Positions 52,601 to 60,784 of a stretch of DNA of 64,000 nt are shown here, piece by piece (position 1 is the first letter of the stretch; each line of letters starts with the position of its first letter). The position numbers were made by a program, and so were the translations under genes. A model generated the notes under the pieces. That model searched no databases and had not been told where the DNA came from. It saw only the letters and a list, made by a program, of their open reading frames with translations. Source of the stretch: JASGMR01 sp963664675 (lineage in GTDB: Bacteria; Thermotogota; Thermotogae; Petrotogales; Kosmotogaceae); the NCBI GenBank assembly GCA_963664675.2, contig CAXXLB010000014.1:558001-622000 (forward strand), written 5' to 3'.

Positions 52601-52643
52601 AGGATTTACCTTTAAAAATATGAATTTTCGTTTTATTTTGCAT
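49638..52643 (-). CDS. addB: AddB-like helicase/nuclease subunit
   Basis: About 1001 residues, similar to AddB/RexB of the recombinational double-strand-break resection complex. The N-terminal P-loop is FKGKSFSGKTTEIINN, the rest of the helicase core is degenerate as in AddB, and the C-terminus is a PD-(D/E)XK nuclease (FSKLNSYDQCPFKFFLIYLIGL, then NLNGKIDRIDE and LYLIDYKRS). The Fe-S staple of AddB needs four Cys. YDQC and CFNC supply three, but the expected fourth (6 residues after CFNC) is Ser, near the end of the protein. ATG 52643 overlaps the upstream stop (TGATG); a TTG at 52646 is possible. The partner addA is not in the window. Confidence 0.82.
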   Translation of the reverse strand: MQNKTKIHIFKGKSFSGKTTEIINNLLRKNSEDPLSYIFIGPNGNYVKNIREKCMSETESIISSNFFTIDQFAVTLYKEANPDLLFIQKELILFEISRILSHTELKGISKSSNILEFLYKMINDVKENNGFENIFSDYEDSYIIFLKKIFDTVQSKIENNKTFDTFDAYLKLSNYVDSIDFSKYGKTLFIDGFNDFSKAHQIFITTISDKFPEIYLSFPVDTDKEKLFYGSQSFINIFNSLNKKNTAFKITGLNKQFFPDELSPFKTSLFSKNLNLQKSENIVVSEFKNKNDEICEISRIVKSMLVKGISANNISVVVPDDELYIKSLEEKLEEYSVNYSTINENNIENSIIVKKILASFECLHQGFSTNSFMALFDSGYSKNPENARIYEKLALDAHIYYDYEFTSLKNKKLDFKKKLSIHKKFLEKKLCSMEYNYDEEFGTEEIDQIKKDVEFIEKFKKDTDDIFSILEKINTGKININEYFSLIEELYKEMQKNEEFEEIFNFRTTKIEKDYVNLFFEKLLPDLEKALFYLGYDKISPDLFYEYLKIFIHSKKYYISPPVSGRITIENTTHSRFNRKKFKFFIGFTDENYPKISINPFYSYLMYESDIPKDFFNRFEDQEKLNLYLSIINAEKKIFFSYPIQTNDGKPILKSIYIDEFEKFSVSEKTEYSNKNKKFVFCRKELENKLTKFFDTKIWDELKDSYDLSELENSLNKEKNKFEWKIKDLNSLRKNINNNYSFSKLNSYDQCPFKFFLIYLIGLKGEEKSIYELNPLEEGILYHNVLRDFYSGEDYKKSIEQNLNKLIDTSYKDIYDYEYTKHEKILDNYIFNKETKKIPNRSSSFVPEYFELPFGPKYNKQVKISKINLNGKIDRIDEDQNKLYLIDYKRSPNGDKKQLILYSLAVEILFPEKELAGGVFKPIKTEKNYFDNFKIQKDDDRIIWKFSRKEISKEEILNWIDNTHESISEGIYPPSFINNSKACFNCPFKNISYLMKWRNDY

Positions 52644-53233
52644 CAAAATATATTTTCGGGTTGAATGATGACTTCTTCAACATTATCGAATTGAAGTCCG
52701 GTTTTTAACAATTCCCATTCGATTATTTTCTTTTCAAGTGTACTTTTGTTCGATATAACCTCATAATTATCAAATTTCAAATAGAGAGTTTTTCCACTTA
52801 ATGAAGCTCCTTTGAATGTTAATCCTTCTATTGGGAAAAATGTTGAATATCCCATTTCCCTTTCATAAAAAGATAAATCGCCATCGAATAGCAATCGAAA
52901 AGTATCGTTGATTGGGGATTCTGAGTTTATAGTATATCTGATCAGGGGAAAAACGGAATAGCCGGAAGCGATATAATCTTCATCCAGCGTATTTTGTATG
53001 ATCTTATTGTTTGCATAGATGAATATATGTGATTCGTCATTCTGATTTGCAATGTTCGTGCCGGCGCGATTATTTTCTAGCCATTTCATCTCATCGTAAA
53101 TCAAATTATATTTTCGATTCAATTCGTTTTGATAATTGATAAATAAAAACAAAAAGACTACCGTCAACGCGACCAGAGATATCAGAAATATAAATGATAG
53201 AGTCTTATAATTAAATTTTCTGTCTTTTTTCAT
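52643..53233 (-). CDS. Membrane-anchored GerMN-like domain protein
   Basis: About 196 residues: one N-terminal transmembrane helix (about 12-32, LSFIFLISLVALTVVFLFLFI) and an extracytoplasmic domain. The segment INDTFRLLFDGDLSFYEREMGYSTFFPIEGLTFKGASLSGKTLYLKFDNYE resembles the GerMN fold of lipoproteins and spore germination proteins. There is no sign of sporulation in this organism, so the name is structural only. Start ATG 53233 is preferred because AAAGG lies 9 nt upstream; ATG 53242 sits directly on that SD. Coupled to the addB-like gene by TGATG. Confidence 0.6.
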   Translation of the reverse strand: MKKDRKFNYKTLSFIFLISLVALTVVFLFLFINYQNELNRKYNLIYDEMKWLENNRAGTNIANQNDESHIFIYANNKIIQNTLDEDYIASGYSVFPLIRYTINSESPINDTFRLLFDGDLSFYEREMGYSTFFPIEGLTFKGASLSGKTLYLKFDNYEVISNKSTLEKKIIEWELLKTGLQFDNVEEVIIQPENIF

Positions 53234-53257
53234 AATAATCATCCTTTATAATCATTA

Positions 53258-53288
53258 ATTAAAATAAATTTTCGTTTAAATATGTCAA
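53258..53288 (-). promoter_or_regulatory. possible promoter for the GerMN/addB operon
   Basis: Perfect TTGACA (53288-53283) and TTTAAT (53263-53258) on the reverse strand with a long 19-bp spacer. Its -35 is 20 bp from the -35 of the divergent thrS promoter. Confidence 0.4.
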
Positions 53289-53307
53289 AAATTATCTTTT
53301 CAACAAA

Positions 53308-53336
53308 TTGGAGTTATCAATCATAGATGATATAAT
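53308..53336 (+). promoter_or_regulatory. sigma70-type promoter for thrS
   Basis: TTGGAG (53308-53313), 17-bp spacer, TATAAT (53331-53336). The leader to TTG 53398 is about 55 nt and holds no T-box or terminator. Confidence 0.7.
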
Positions 53337-53397
53337 TATTCTAATATAAAAATTGAAGTTTATAAAGTGCTGTAGTGATAAAAAGGAGGTAGTTACA

Positions 53398-55323
53398 TTG
53401 ATAAAGGTATTTTTTCCAGATGGAACAAAAAAGGAGTTTGATAATGGAACGACATCCTTGGATGTAGCTGGCGATATTTCTAAAAGGCTTGCATCTAAGG
53501 CCATAGGAGCGGAAGTTAATGGAAACTTGTTTGATTTAAATAGAACCCTTCCAGAAGAATCGGAGATAAAAATAATCACCCTTAATGATGAACTGTCGGA
53601 GGAATTTTACCGCCATACATTTTCGCATATTTTAGCTCAGGCCGTTATAAGAATATATGGCAGAGAAAATGTGAAGTTGGGGATAGGACCTGTTATCAAG
53701 AATGGTTTTTATTATGATTTTGATTTGGGAGATATCAGAATTTCCGATGAGGATTTGGGAAAAATTGAAAAAGAGATTACAAAAATCATATCTGAGGACT
53801 ATCCGGTTGAGAGAATGGAAGCAGATAAAGAAAAAGCCAGAGAGATTTTAAAGGATCAAAAATATAAACTTGAATTACTTGAGGGCATTAAAGATGACGA
53901 TGTCACATTCTATAAGCAGGGAGATTTTATAGATCTTTGCAGAGGGCCACATATGCCCTCAACGGGTAAAGTGAAATATTTCAAACTCACGTCGGTTTCC
54001 GGGGCCTACTGGAGAGGTGACGAAAATAATCCGATGCTTCAGAGAGTTTATGGTACTGCTTTTGCGAAAAAGAGTGAGCTTGAAGAATATTTGAATATGA
54101 TTGAAGAGGCCAAGAAAAGGGATCACAGGAAGCTTGGACCCAAGATGGGGCTTTTCAGTTTTAATCATGAATATGCACCGGGAATGGCGTTTTTCCATCC
54201 CAAGGGAACCATCGCTTTGAATGAGCTCATGGAATTTTCCAGGAAAATGCACAAGGAAGATGGATACGAAGAGATAAATACCCCGCTTATTATGAATGAG
54301 GAGCTTTGGAAAATTTCGGGACATTGGGATCATTACAGTGAAAACATGTACTTTTCTGAAATGGAAAATCAGAATTTTGCTGTAAAACCTATGAATTGTC
54401 CGGGGCATATAATTATATATAAATCCGGTTCGGTAAGTTATAGGGATTTACCCATAAAAATGTTTGAATTCGGAAAGGTTCATAGATATGAAAGAAGCGG
54501 TGCTTTACATGGTCTGTTCAGGGTAAGAGGATTTACTCAGGATGATGCTCATATATTCTGTACAATGGATGGCGTTGAAGAGCAGATAAAAGGAGTTATT
54601 AAATTAGTCGACAGAATATACAAAACTTTCGATTTTGAATACAGGGCGGAATTGAGTACGAGGCCGGAAGATTATATGGGAGATCCTCTTTTGTGGGATA
54701 AAGCTACGGAAATACTGAAAACCACTTTGGAAGATGTTGGATTGAATTACAAAATCAACGAAGGCGACGGGGCATTTTACGGGCCGAAGATTGACTATCA
54801 TATTAAAGACAGTCTGGGAAGAGAGTGGCAATGTGCAACTATTCAACTCGATTTCATGATGCCGGAAAAATTTAATTTAAAATACATTGATAATGAAAAT
54901 CAGGAAGTTCAGCCGGTTATGATTCACAGAACTATCTTTGGATCTACCGAACGCTTTTTTGGAATTTTAACGGAGAATTTTGCTGGTGCTTTCCCCTCAT
55001 GGTTTTCGCCGGTTCATGTGATTTTGTTGCCCATTGCCGATAGGCATGTTGAATTCGCTCTCGATATTCAAAAGAAACTTTCTGATGAAGGTTTGAGAGT
55101 TGATGTAGATGAAAGACAAAAATCAACCAATTTTAAGGTCAGAGATGCACAGATGAATAAGATTCCTTACATTCTTGTAATAGGTGATAAAGAGATCGAA
55201 AAAAATAAATTATCTATAAGAACCAGAAACAATAAACAGATAAATGATGTGGAAATAGATTATTTCTGTAAAAAGGTTAAAGAGGAAATTGATAAAAAAA
55301 TGATAAGTTCCATATTTGAATAA
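53398..55323 (+). CDS. thrS: Threonyl-tRNA synthetase
   Basis: A class II synthetase of 641 residues. TGS domain (1-60, IKVFFPDGTKKEF), editing domain (about 62-240, with HTFSHILAQAV and the CRGPHMPSTGKV motif), catalytic domain with NTPLIMNEELWKISGHWDHY (motif 1), MNCPGHI (zinc Cys) and RYERSGALHGLFRVRGFTQDDAHIFC (motif 2), motif 3 MIHRTIFGSTERFFGILTE, and the C-terminal anticodon domain (VDVDERQKSTNFKVRDAQMNKIPYILVIG). TTG 53398 follows AAAGGAGGTAG at 7 nt, much better than the upstream in-frame ATG 53353. No T-box leader, so regulation is likely by promoter only. Confidence 0.97.
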   Translation: MIKVFFPDGTKKEFDNGTTSLDVAGDISKRLASKAIGAEVNGNLFDLNRTLPEESEIKIITLNDELSEEFYRHTFSHILAQAVIRIYGRENVKLGIGPVIKNGFYYDFDLGDIRISDEDLGKIEKEITKIISEDYPVERMEADKEKAREILKDQKYKLELLEGIKDDDVTFYKQGDFIDLCRGPHMPSTGKVKYFKLTSVSGAYWRGDENNPMLQRVYGTAFAKKSELEEYLNMIEEAKKRDHRKLGPKMGLFSFNHEYAPGMAFFHPKGTIALNELMEFSRKMHKEDGYEEINTPLIMNEELWKISGHWDHYSENMYFSEMENQNFAVKPMNCPGHIIIYKSGSVSYRDLPIKMFEFGKVHRYERSGALHGLFRVRGFTQDDAHIFCTMDGVEEQIKGVIKLVDRIYKTFDFEYRAELSTRPEDYMGDPLLWDKATEILKTTLEDVGLNYKINEGDGAFYGPKIDYHIKDSLGREWQCATIQLDFMMPEKFNLKYIDNENQEVQPVMIHRTIFGSTERFFGILTENFAGAFPSWFSPVHVILLPIADRHVEFALDIQKKLSDEGLRVDVDERQKSTNFKVRDAQMNKIPYILVIGDKEIEKNKLSIRTRNNKQINDVEIDYFCKKVKEEIDKKMISSIFE

Positions 55324-55359
55324 ATCCTGGCCGGCAGGGTTTTCGTAAGAGGTTTTTAT

Positions 55360-57090
55360 ATGAATATTATTGATATAATACCTATTGCTAAAGGTGATCA
55401 GCCCGCGGATGTCCTACTTAAAAATTGTAGGATAGTTAATGTTTTTACAGGAGAAATAGAAGAATCGAATATCGCTCTTTTTAAGAAAAGAATTGCTGGT
55501 GTTGGTGATTATACGGAAGGGATAAGGGAAATAGATGTAAAAGGTAATTTTGTCGTTCCTGGCCTCATTGATGCTCATATGCACATAGAGTCTTCAATGT
55601 TATCACCCCTGGAGTTTGTAAAGACGGTTCTTAAAAGAGGAACTACCACTCTCATTGCCGATCCTCATGAAATCGCGAATGTTTTTGGATTAAAAGGAAT
55701 AAAATACATGCTTGATTCCACTGAAGGATTACCTATAAATTTATATTTTATGATTCCTTCGGCGGTTCCTGCTACTAATATGGAAACCAGCGGTGCTAAA
55801 ATTTCAGTAATGGATATGATAGGGTTCGTTGAAAAGTTCAGAAGAGTTTCAGGACTGGGTGAAGTTATGAACTATCCAGATATTTTGAATCTCGATGAGG
55901 ATTCCATAGCAAAAATAGAATTGATAAGACACAAATATAAACCTATAGACGGTCATTCGCCGGGTCTATCGGGGAAAAATCTCAATGCATATATAGATGC
56001 CTTCGTCAGATCTGATCACGAATGTAATGAGTATGAAGAAGCTTATGAAAAAATTTCCAGAGGTATGCAGTTACTCATAAGGGAGGGAAGTACTGAAAGA
56101 AATATGATCGATTTGCTTCCGGTATTGAATGAGAAAACTTTTCCTTATATATCTTTCTGTACGGATGATAAACATCCCGGGGATATTTTAAAAGAAGGGC
56201 ACATCGATTTTATGATTAATAAAGCCATAAAAAACGGAATCGATCCAATCACTGCTATAAGGTGCTCAACAATAAACACCGCCAATCATTATCATTTGAG
56301 ATCGATGGGCGCAATTGCACCTGGATATAAAGCTGACATACTCATAGTTGAAGATCTTGAGAATTTTTATCCCAAGATTGTTATAAAAGATTCGGAAATA
56401 GTTGCTGAAAACGGAGAATTGGTAAAGGAATTCGACAGAAAATGCCTGCCGTTGGAAGAAATAAACAGTTTCAAATGTCCATATTTTGAGAAAGAAGATT
56501 TTAAGGTAATTGCAAAGGGAGAGAAAATCAATGTTATAAAAGTTCTTCCTGATATAGTAATGACTAAAAGACGAATCATGAATGCAAAAATTGAAAATAA
56601 TGAAGTTGTTCAGGATATGAATAATGACGTTTTAAAAATTTCAGTAATATGCAGATATACAGAAGAAAAATCTTATTCATTGGGTTTTGTTAACGGGACA
56701 TCGTTGAAAGAAGGTGCCGTGGCGACTTCTGTAGGACACGACTCACATAATATGGCTGTTCTGGGAACGAATGATGAAGATATGTCCCTGGCGGCCAACA
56801 GATGTATTACACTAGGTGGAGGATTGATCGTTGCCAATAAGGGAAAAATAGTCGAAGAACTCTCTTTGCCAATTGCAGGATTGATGTCGGATTTGGCGGG
56901 AGAGGAAGTCGCTGAAAAAATCGATGATCTTAAACATATTTTGCATAAAATGGGCTGTAAAATACCGGATTTATTTATGACATTATCATTTATCCAATTG
57001 TCCGTTATACCCGATTTCAGAATAACGAATTTGGGACTTGTCGATTCTGAAAGTCACGAGTTTTGTTCATTGTTTTATAAGGGTGATTGA
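55360..57090 (+). CDS. ade: Adenine deaminase
   Basis: An amidohydrolase of 576 residues converting adenine to hypoxanthine and ammonia. FVVPGLIDAHMHIESSMLSPLEFVKTVLKRGTTTLIADPHEIANVFG carries the HxH metal site and the PHE motif. The family-specific C-terminal part has VATSVGHDSHNMAVLGTND and AANRCITLGGGLIVANKGKI. AAGAGG precedes ATG 55360. A small CCTG/CAGG hairpin lies in the 36 bp after thrS. The stop is directly followed by the ATG of the molybdenum hydroxylase gene, giving a logical path adenine to hypoxanthine to xanthine. Confidence 0.95.
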   Translation: MNIIDIIPIAKGDQPADVLLKNCRIVNVFTGEIEESNIALFKKRIAGVGDYTEGIREIDVKGNFVVPGLIDAHMHIESSMLSPLEFVKTVLKRGTTTLIADPHEIANVFGLKGIKYMLDSTEGLPINLYFMIPSAVPATNMETSGAKISVMDMIGFVEKFRRVSGLGEVMNYPDILNLDEDSIAKIELIRHKYKPIDGHSPGLSGKNLNAYIDAFVRSDHECNEYEEAYEKISRGMQLLIREGSTERNMIDLLPVLNEKTFPYISFCTDDKHPGDILKEGHIDFMINKAIKNGIDPITAIRCSTINTANHYHLRSMGAIAPGYKADILIVEDLENFYPKIVIKDSEIVAENGELVKEFDRKCLPLEEINSFKCPYFEKEDFKVIAKGEKINVIKVLPDIVMTKRRIMNAKIENNEVVQDMNNDVLKISVICRYTEEKSYSLGFVNGTSLKEGAVATSVGHDSHNMAVLGTNDEDMSLAANRCITLGGGLIVANKGKIVEELSLPIAGLMSDLAGEEVAEKIDDLKHILHKMGCKIPDLFMTLSFIQLSVIPDFRITNLGLVDSESHEFCSLFYKGD

Positions 57091-59370
57091 ATGGGAAGAA
57101 TTATTGGTAAGAAAATAAAAAGGGTAGATGCATATTCGAAAGTTACAGGTAAAGCGAAATACGCTGCAGATTTATTTTTCGATAGAATGATCTATGCCTA
57201 TCCTGTAATTTCAAGAGTCTCTCATGGTATTTTAAAAAAAATAGATATTTCCGAAGCCATGAAATTGAGCGGCACGGTAGATATAATTACTCATAAAGAT
57301 ATCCCGGGTTCGAACTCGATGGGAGAAACGGTTAAAGATATGTTCTGCCTCATTCCTGAAGGAGAAAAAGTCAGATATTTTGGCGATGTAGTTGCGATAG
57401 CTTTAGGAAAAACTCAAAAAGATGCGGAATTGGCGGCGAGAAATGTCAGATTGAAGATTGAAGGGTTGAAACCAGTATATACGATAGAAGAAGCGATAAA
57501 AAACGAAACTTTAATTCACAAAGATTCTAATATTTTAGATCATAAAAAAATATATAAAGGGAATATCGATCAGGATTTTTCAGATTGTTATAAATACGAA
57601 GGAGATTTTTTTGCAGATTACCAGGAACAGGCATATCTTGAAACACAGGGTATAATTTCAATTTATGACGAAGATGAAACCAAAATATATGGTACTATGC
57701 AATGCCCCTTTTATGTCCAAAGAGCGGTTTCTGAGGTTCTGGAAATGCCGTTGAATCGGGTGAGAGTGATTCAAACTGAAACCGGAGGGGGATTTGGAGG
57801 TAAGGAAGAGGTCCCGTCAATAGTCGCTGCATATGCCTCCGTTGCTTCCTATAAAACAAAAAGGCCCGTAAAGTTGATATATTCAAGAGATGTGGATATA
57901 CAGATCACATCCAAAAGACATCCCATAAAAACTCATTACAAAATAACTGTTGATAAAAATAAGAAAATAAGAGCAATGGAAGTGAAGGGGTATATGGATA
58001 TGGGTGCGTATGCAAATTTATCGCCAATTGTTCTGTACAGAAGTTTGATTCACGCTGCAGGTTGTTACGAAATTGAAAATGTGAAAGTCGATTTATACAG
58101 TGTTTATACCAATAAAGTTTCTGCAGGTGCGTTCAGAGGTTTTGGAAGTCCTCAGGTTTTGTTTGCCGTGGAATCGGCAATTGATGAGATAGCGAAAAAT
58201 TTGAATGTCGATCCGATCGAATTCAGACTGAAAAATATTTTGAAATTGAATTCTAAAACATCAACTGATCAAATATTACGGGAAAGTGTCGGGGCGGAAG
58301 AAACTCTCAATGATGTGAAAGAACAATCGAACTGGGGCTCGCTGAAAAGTGAAATCAAGGAATTTAACGATAAAAACAAAGAAAAGAAAAGGGGTTTGGG
58401 CGTCTCATTGATTTTTTATGGAAACAGTCTGGGGGCAGGCGGTCAAAGGCTCGATAAATCTGGAGCGGAAGTCGTTGTGAATATCGATGGAACGGTGAAT
58501 GTGAGAATCGGTGGAACGGAGATGGGACAGGGAGCGAAAACAGTTATAACTATGATCGCTTCCGAAGAGCTCGGTCAGAACGTTGAGAAGATAAAGGTCA
58601 GTAATGTAGATACGGCATTTCTGGCCGATAGTGGCCCAACGGTTGCTTCGAGATTGACGATGTTTTCCGGAAATGCCGTAAAAAACGCTTCAAAAAAAAT
58701 TAAAGATAGATTGCTTAATCTGCTCGCCGCTGAAAAAAAATGGGTGAAGGAAAATATTGTAATCGGAGACGGAGAATATTGCTATAAAGATGAAAAGATA
58801 AAATTTGAGGAATTGATTCAAATGGCTTATGAAAAAAATTGTAAATTGTTTGAAGCTGGGTGGTACGAATCTCCGGAAATAAAATTGAATTTTGAAAATG
58901 GATTGGGAGATGCATATATAACATATTCCTATGCGAGTCAGATTTCTTTTGTAGAAGTCGATTTATTGACTGGAAATTCGAAGGTTCTCAAGGTATGGTC
59001 ATCCCATGATGTGGGAAAAGCCCTTAATTATGACGGTGTTGTTGGACAAATTCAGGGTGGTTTTGTTCAGGGAATGGGATATGCCATTTACGAAAATATA
59101 AAAACACTCAACGGAAAGATAATCACCGATGGGTTCAGTACTTACTTGATTCCGACCATCAAAGATATTCCTGAAAATATTTTTCCAGGCATAGTTGAGA
59201 TGAATTATTCTCAGGGCCCATACGGAGCAAAAGGTATTGGAGAGCCCTCTTTAATTCCAGCTCCAGTTTCAATTCCAATAGCAATTTCAAGGGCGATAGA
59301 CAAAAGAATCGATAAAATACCAGTAACGGCAGAATATATTTTAGAAAAACTTGAGGAGGTTGAAAATTGA
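57091..59370 (+). CDS. Xanthine dehydrogenase-type molybdenum-binding subunit
   Basis: A 759-residue molybdenum hydroxylase large subunit. IIGKKIKRVDAYSKVTGKAKYAAD is the usual start. QTETGGGFGGKEEVPSIVAAYA, VSAGAFRGFGSPQVLFAVES, GGTEMGQGAKTVI and YGAKGIGEPSLIPAPVSI (catalytic Glu718) line the cofactor site. Likely substrate hypoxanthine or another N-heterocycle given the preceding adenine deaminase. The FAD subunit and the small 2Fe-2S subunit required for electron transfer are not encoded in the window. Overlaps the downstream PLP enzyme by 4 bp. Confidence 0.9.
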   Translation: MGRIIGKKIKRVDAYSKVTGKAKYAADLFFDRMIYAYPVISRVSHGILKKIDISEAMKLSGTVDIITHKDIPGSNSMGETVKDMFCLIPEGEKVRYFGDVVAIALGKTQKDAELAARNVRLKIEGLKPVYTIEEAIKNETLIHKDSNILDHKKIYKGNIDQDFSDCYKYEGDFFADYQEQAYLETQGIISIYDEDETKIYGTMQCPFYVQRAVSEVLEMPLNRVRVIQTETGGGFGGKEEVPSIVAAYASVASYKTKRPVKLIYSRDVDIQITSKRHPIKTHYKITVDKNKKIRAMEVKGYMDMGAYANLSPIVLYRSLIHAAGCYEIENVKVDLYSVYTNKVSAGAFRGFGSPQVLFAVESAIDEIAKNLNVDPIEFRLKNILKLNSKTSTDQILRESVGAEETLNDVKEQSNWGSLKSEIKEFNDKNKEKKRGLGVSLIFYGNSLGAGGQRLDKSGAEVVVNIDGTVNVRIGGTEMGQGAKTVITMIASEELGQNVEKIKVSNVDTAFLADSGPTVASRLTMFSGNAVKNASKKIKDRLLNLLAAEKKWVKENIVIGDGEYCYKDEKIKFEELIQMAYEKNCKLFEAGWYESPEIKLNFENGLGDAYITYSYASQISFVEVDLLTGNSKVLKVWSSHDVGKALNYDGVVGQIQGGFVQGMGYAIYENIKTLNGKIITDGFSTYLIPTIKDIPENIFPGIVEMNYSQGPYGAKGIGEPSLIPAPVSIPIAISRAIDKRIDKIPVTAEYILEKLEEVEN

Positions 59371-60755
59371 AAAGAAGCTATGTTTTAGGACCCAGTTTTG
59401 AGGAAATGTTACATCCGGAAAAAATTGATCCAAAAATCAGAAAAAAGGCTTTGGAAATGAAGAAAAAAGACCCGCTCGATCCAATAAATCTTTATAACAT
59501 CACATGGAAAGATAGTAATAATGACTATTATTACGTGGTTCTTCCGAAGGAAATAACAGGAGTAGAGGCCAATATCGTAGTGTTATATGGAAAGGATTTT
59601 CCCTCTGGAAGCCATAAAGTCGGTGCAACTTATTCGATTCTTCTGGAAAAGATAATTAATGATGAAATAGATCCATATTATCATACTTTAGTATGGCCCT
59701 CTACAGGCAATTATGGAATAGGCGGGGCGTGGGTAGGATGTAGAATGAAATTTAATTCGGTAGTCATTCTTCCCGAATTGATGTCCAGTGAAAGATTTGA
59801 TTTAATTCGTGAATACGGAGCGAGAGTCTATGCAACCCCCGGGTGTGAATCAAATGTAAAGGAAATTTATGATAAAGCGAAGGAATTGTATGAGGAAAAC
59901 CCCGAAAAAGTCAGAATTCTCAATCAGTTTTCGGAATTTGGCAATTACAGATTTCATTATTATGTAACTGGAAATACTATTTTGGAGATAATCGATGAGT
60001 TTAACATAGGTAATAAAAAAGTGGCAGCTGTTGTTGCAACTGTTGGTTCTGCAGGTACGATAGCGTGTGGTGACAAAGTAAAAGAAGTATTTCCCGACGC
60101 AAAAATAATCGCCGGAGAGCCGATACAGTGTCCAACATTGTCTTTGAATGGTTATGGTGGTCATGATATTCAGGGAATAGGGGATAAGCACGTTACATGG
60201 ATTCATAATGTAATGAATATGGATGGTGTCGTGGCTGTTGATGATTTGGAATCAAAGAAAATGTTGCAAGTATTCACTGACGAAGTTGGAAAAGAGTTTT
60301 TAAAAGAATTTATTTCTGAAGAACAGGTGGAAAAATTGAGTGAAATTTTCGGTATTTCCGGTGTGGCAAATGTTCTTTGCGCCATTAAAACAGCGAAATA
60401 TTATAATTTGAGCAAAGATGAAAATGTAGTTACGATAGCCACCGATAATATAAATAGATATTCATCTGTGATGAACGATTTAAACAAAATGTATGGAAAG
60501 ATAGATAGAAATGAAGCTAAAAATAGATTTGAATCTATTTTTATGAGTGCAAAAACAGATTGGATGTTTGAAGGGACAGTTAACAACAGAAAGAGATGGC
60601 ATAACCTTAAATATTATACTTGGGTGGAACAACAGGGAAAAACAGTGGAAGAGTTGGATCAGACAAAGAATTATGATTATTGGAAGAAAGAACAGGACAA
60701 AATAGAAGATATTGATAGAAAATTATTGGAATACCGTGAAGCTCATAGAGAATAA
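59367..60755 (+). CDS. PLP-dependent fold-type II lyase of unassigned substrate
   Basis: A 462-residue enzyme of the tryptophan synthase beta / cysteine synthase superfamily. DFPSGSHKVGATYSIL gives the PLP Lys84, WPSTGNYGIGGAWVG resembles the S-T-G-N substrate loop, and VVATVGSAGTIACGDKV is the glycine loop for PLP phosphate. The extended N- and C-termini are unlike cysteine synthases (about 310 residues). Diaminopropionate ammonia-lyases occur near molybdenum hydroxylases in purine-degrading clusters, but this sequence does not match them well enough to assign. Co-transcribed with ade and the Mo hydroxylase (ATGA overlap), so a role in nucleobase catabolism is likely. Confidence 0.75.
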   Translation: MKRSYVLGPSFEEMLHPEKIDPKIRKKALEMKKKDPLDPINLYNITWKDSNNDYYYVVLPKEITGVEANIVVLYGKDFPSGSHKVGATYSILLEKIINDEIDPYYHTLVWPSTGNYGIGGAWVGCRMKFNSVVILPELMSSERFDLIREYGARVYATPGCESNVKEIYDKAKELYEENPEKVRILNQFSEFGNYRFHYYVTGNTILEIIDEFNIGNKKVAAVVATVGSAGTIACGDKVKEVFPDAKIIAGEPIQCPTLSLNGYGGHDIQGIGDKHVTWIHNVMNMDGVVAVDDLESKKMLQVFTDEVGKEFLKEFISEEQVEKLSEIFGISGVANVLCAIKTAKYYNLSKDENVVTIATDNINRYSSVMNDLNKMYGKIDRNEAKNRFESIFMSAKTDWMFEGTVNNRKRWHNLKYYTWVEQQGKTVEELDQTKNYDYWKKEQDKIEDIDRKLLEYREAHRE

Positions 60756-60784
60756 AAAAACCGGAATGCTCCGGTTTTTTTATT
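60751..60784. terminator. Bidirectional terminator between the PLP lyase and the permease
   Basis: A perfect 15-bp stem (60751-60765 with 60770-60784), loop ATGC, with A-rich left and T-rich right arms. It serves both convergent genes, and both stop codons lie inside the stem. Confidence 0.92.

Noticed and set aside
53337..53397. T-box riboswitch upstream of thrS
   Set aside because: The leader is about 55 nt with no specifier stem, no T-box sequence and no terminator.
55324..55359. Intrinsic terminator between thrS and ade
   Set aside because: The CCTG/CAGG stem is only 4 bp and is followed by a short T run interrupted by CG; too weak to call.
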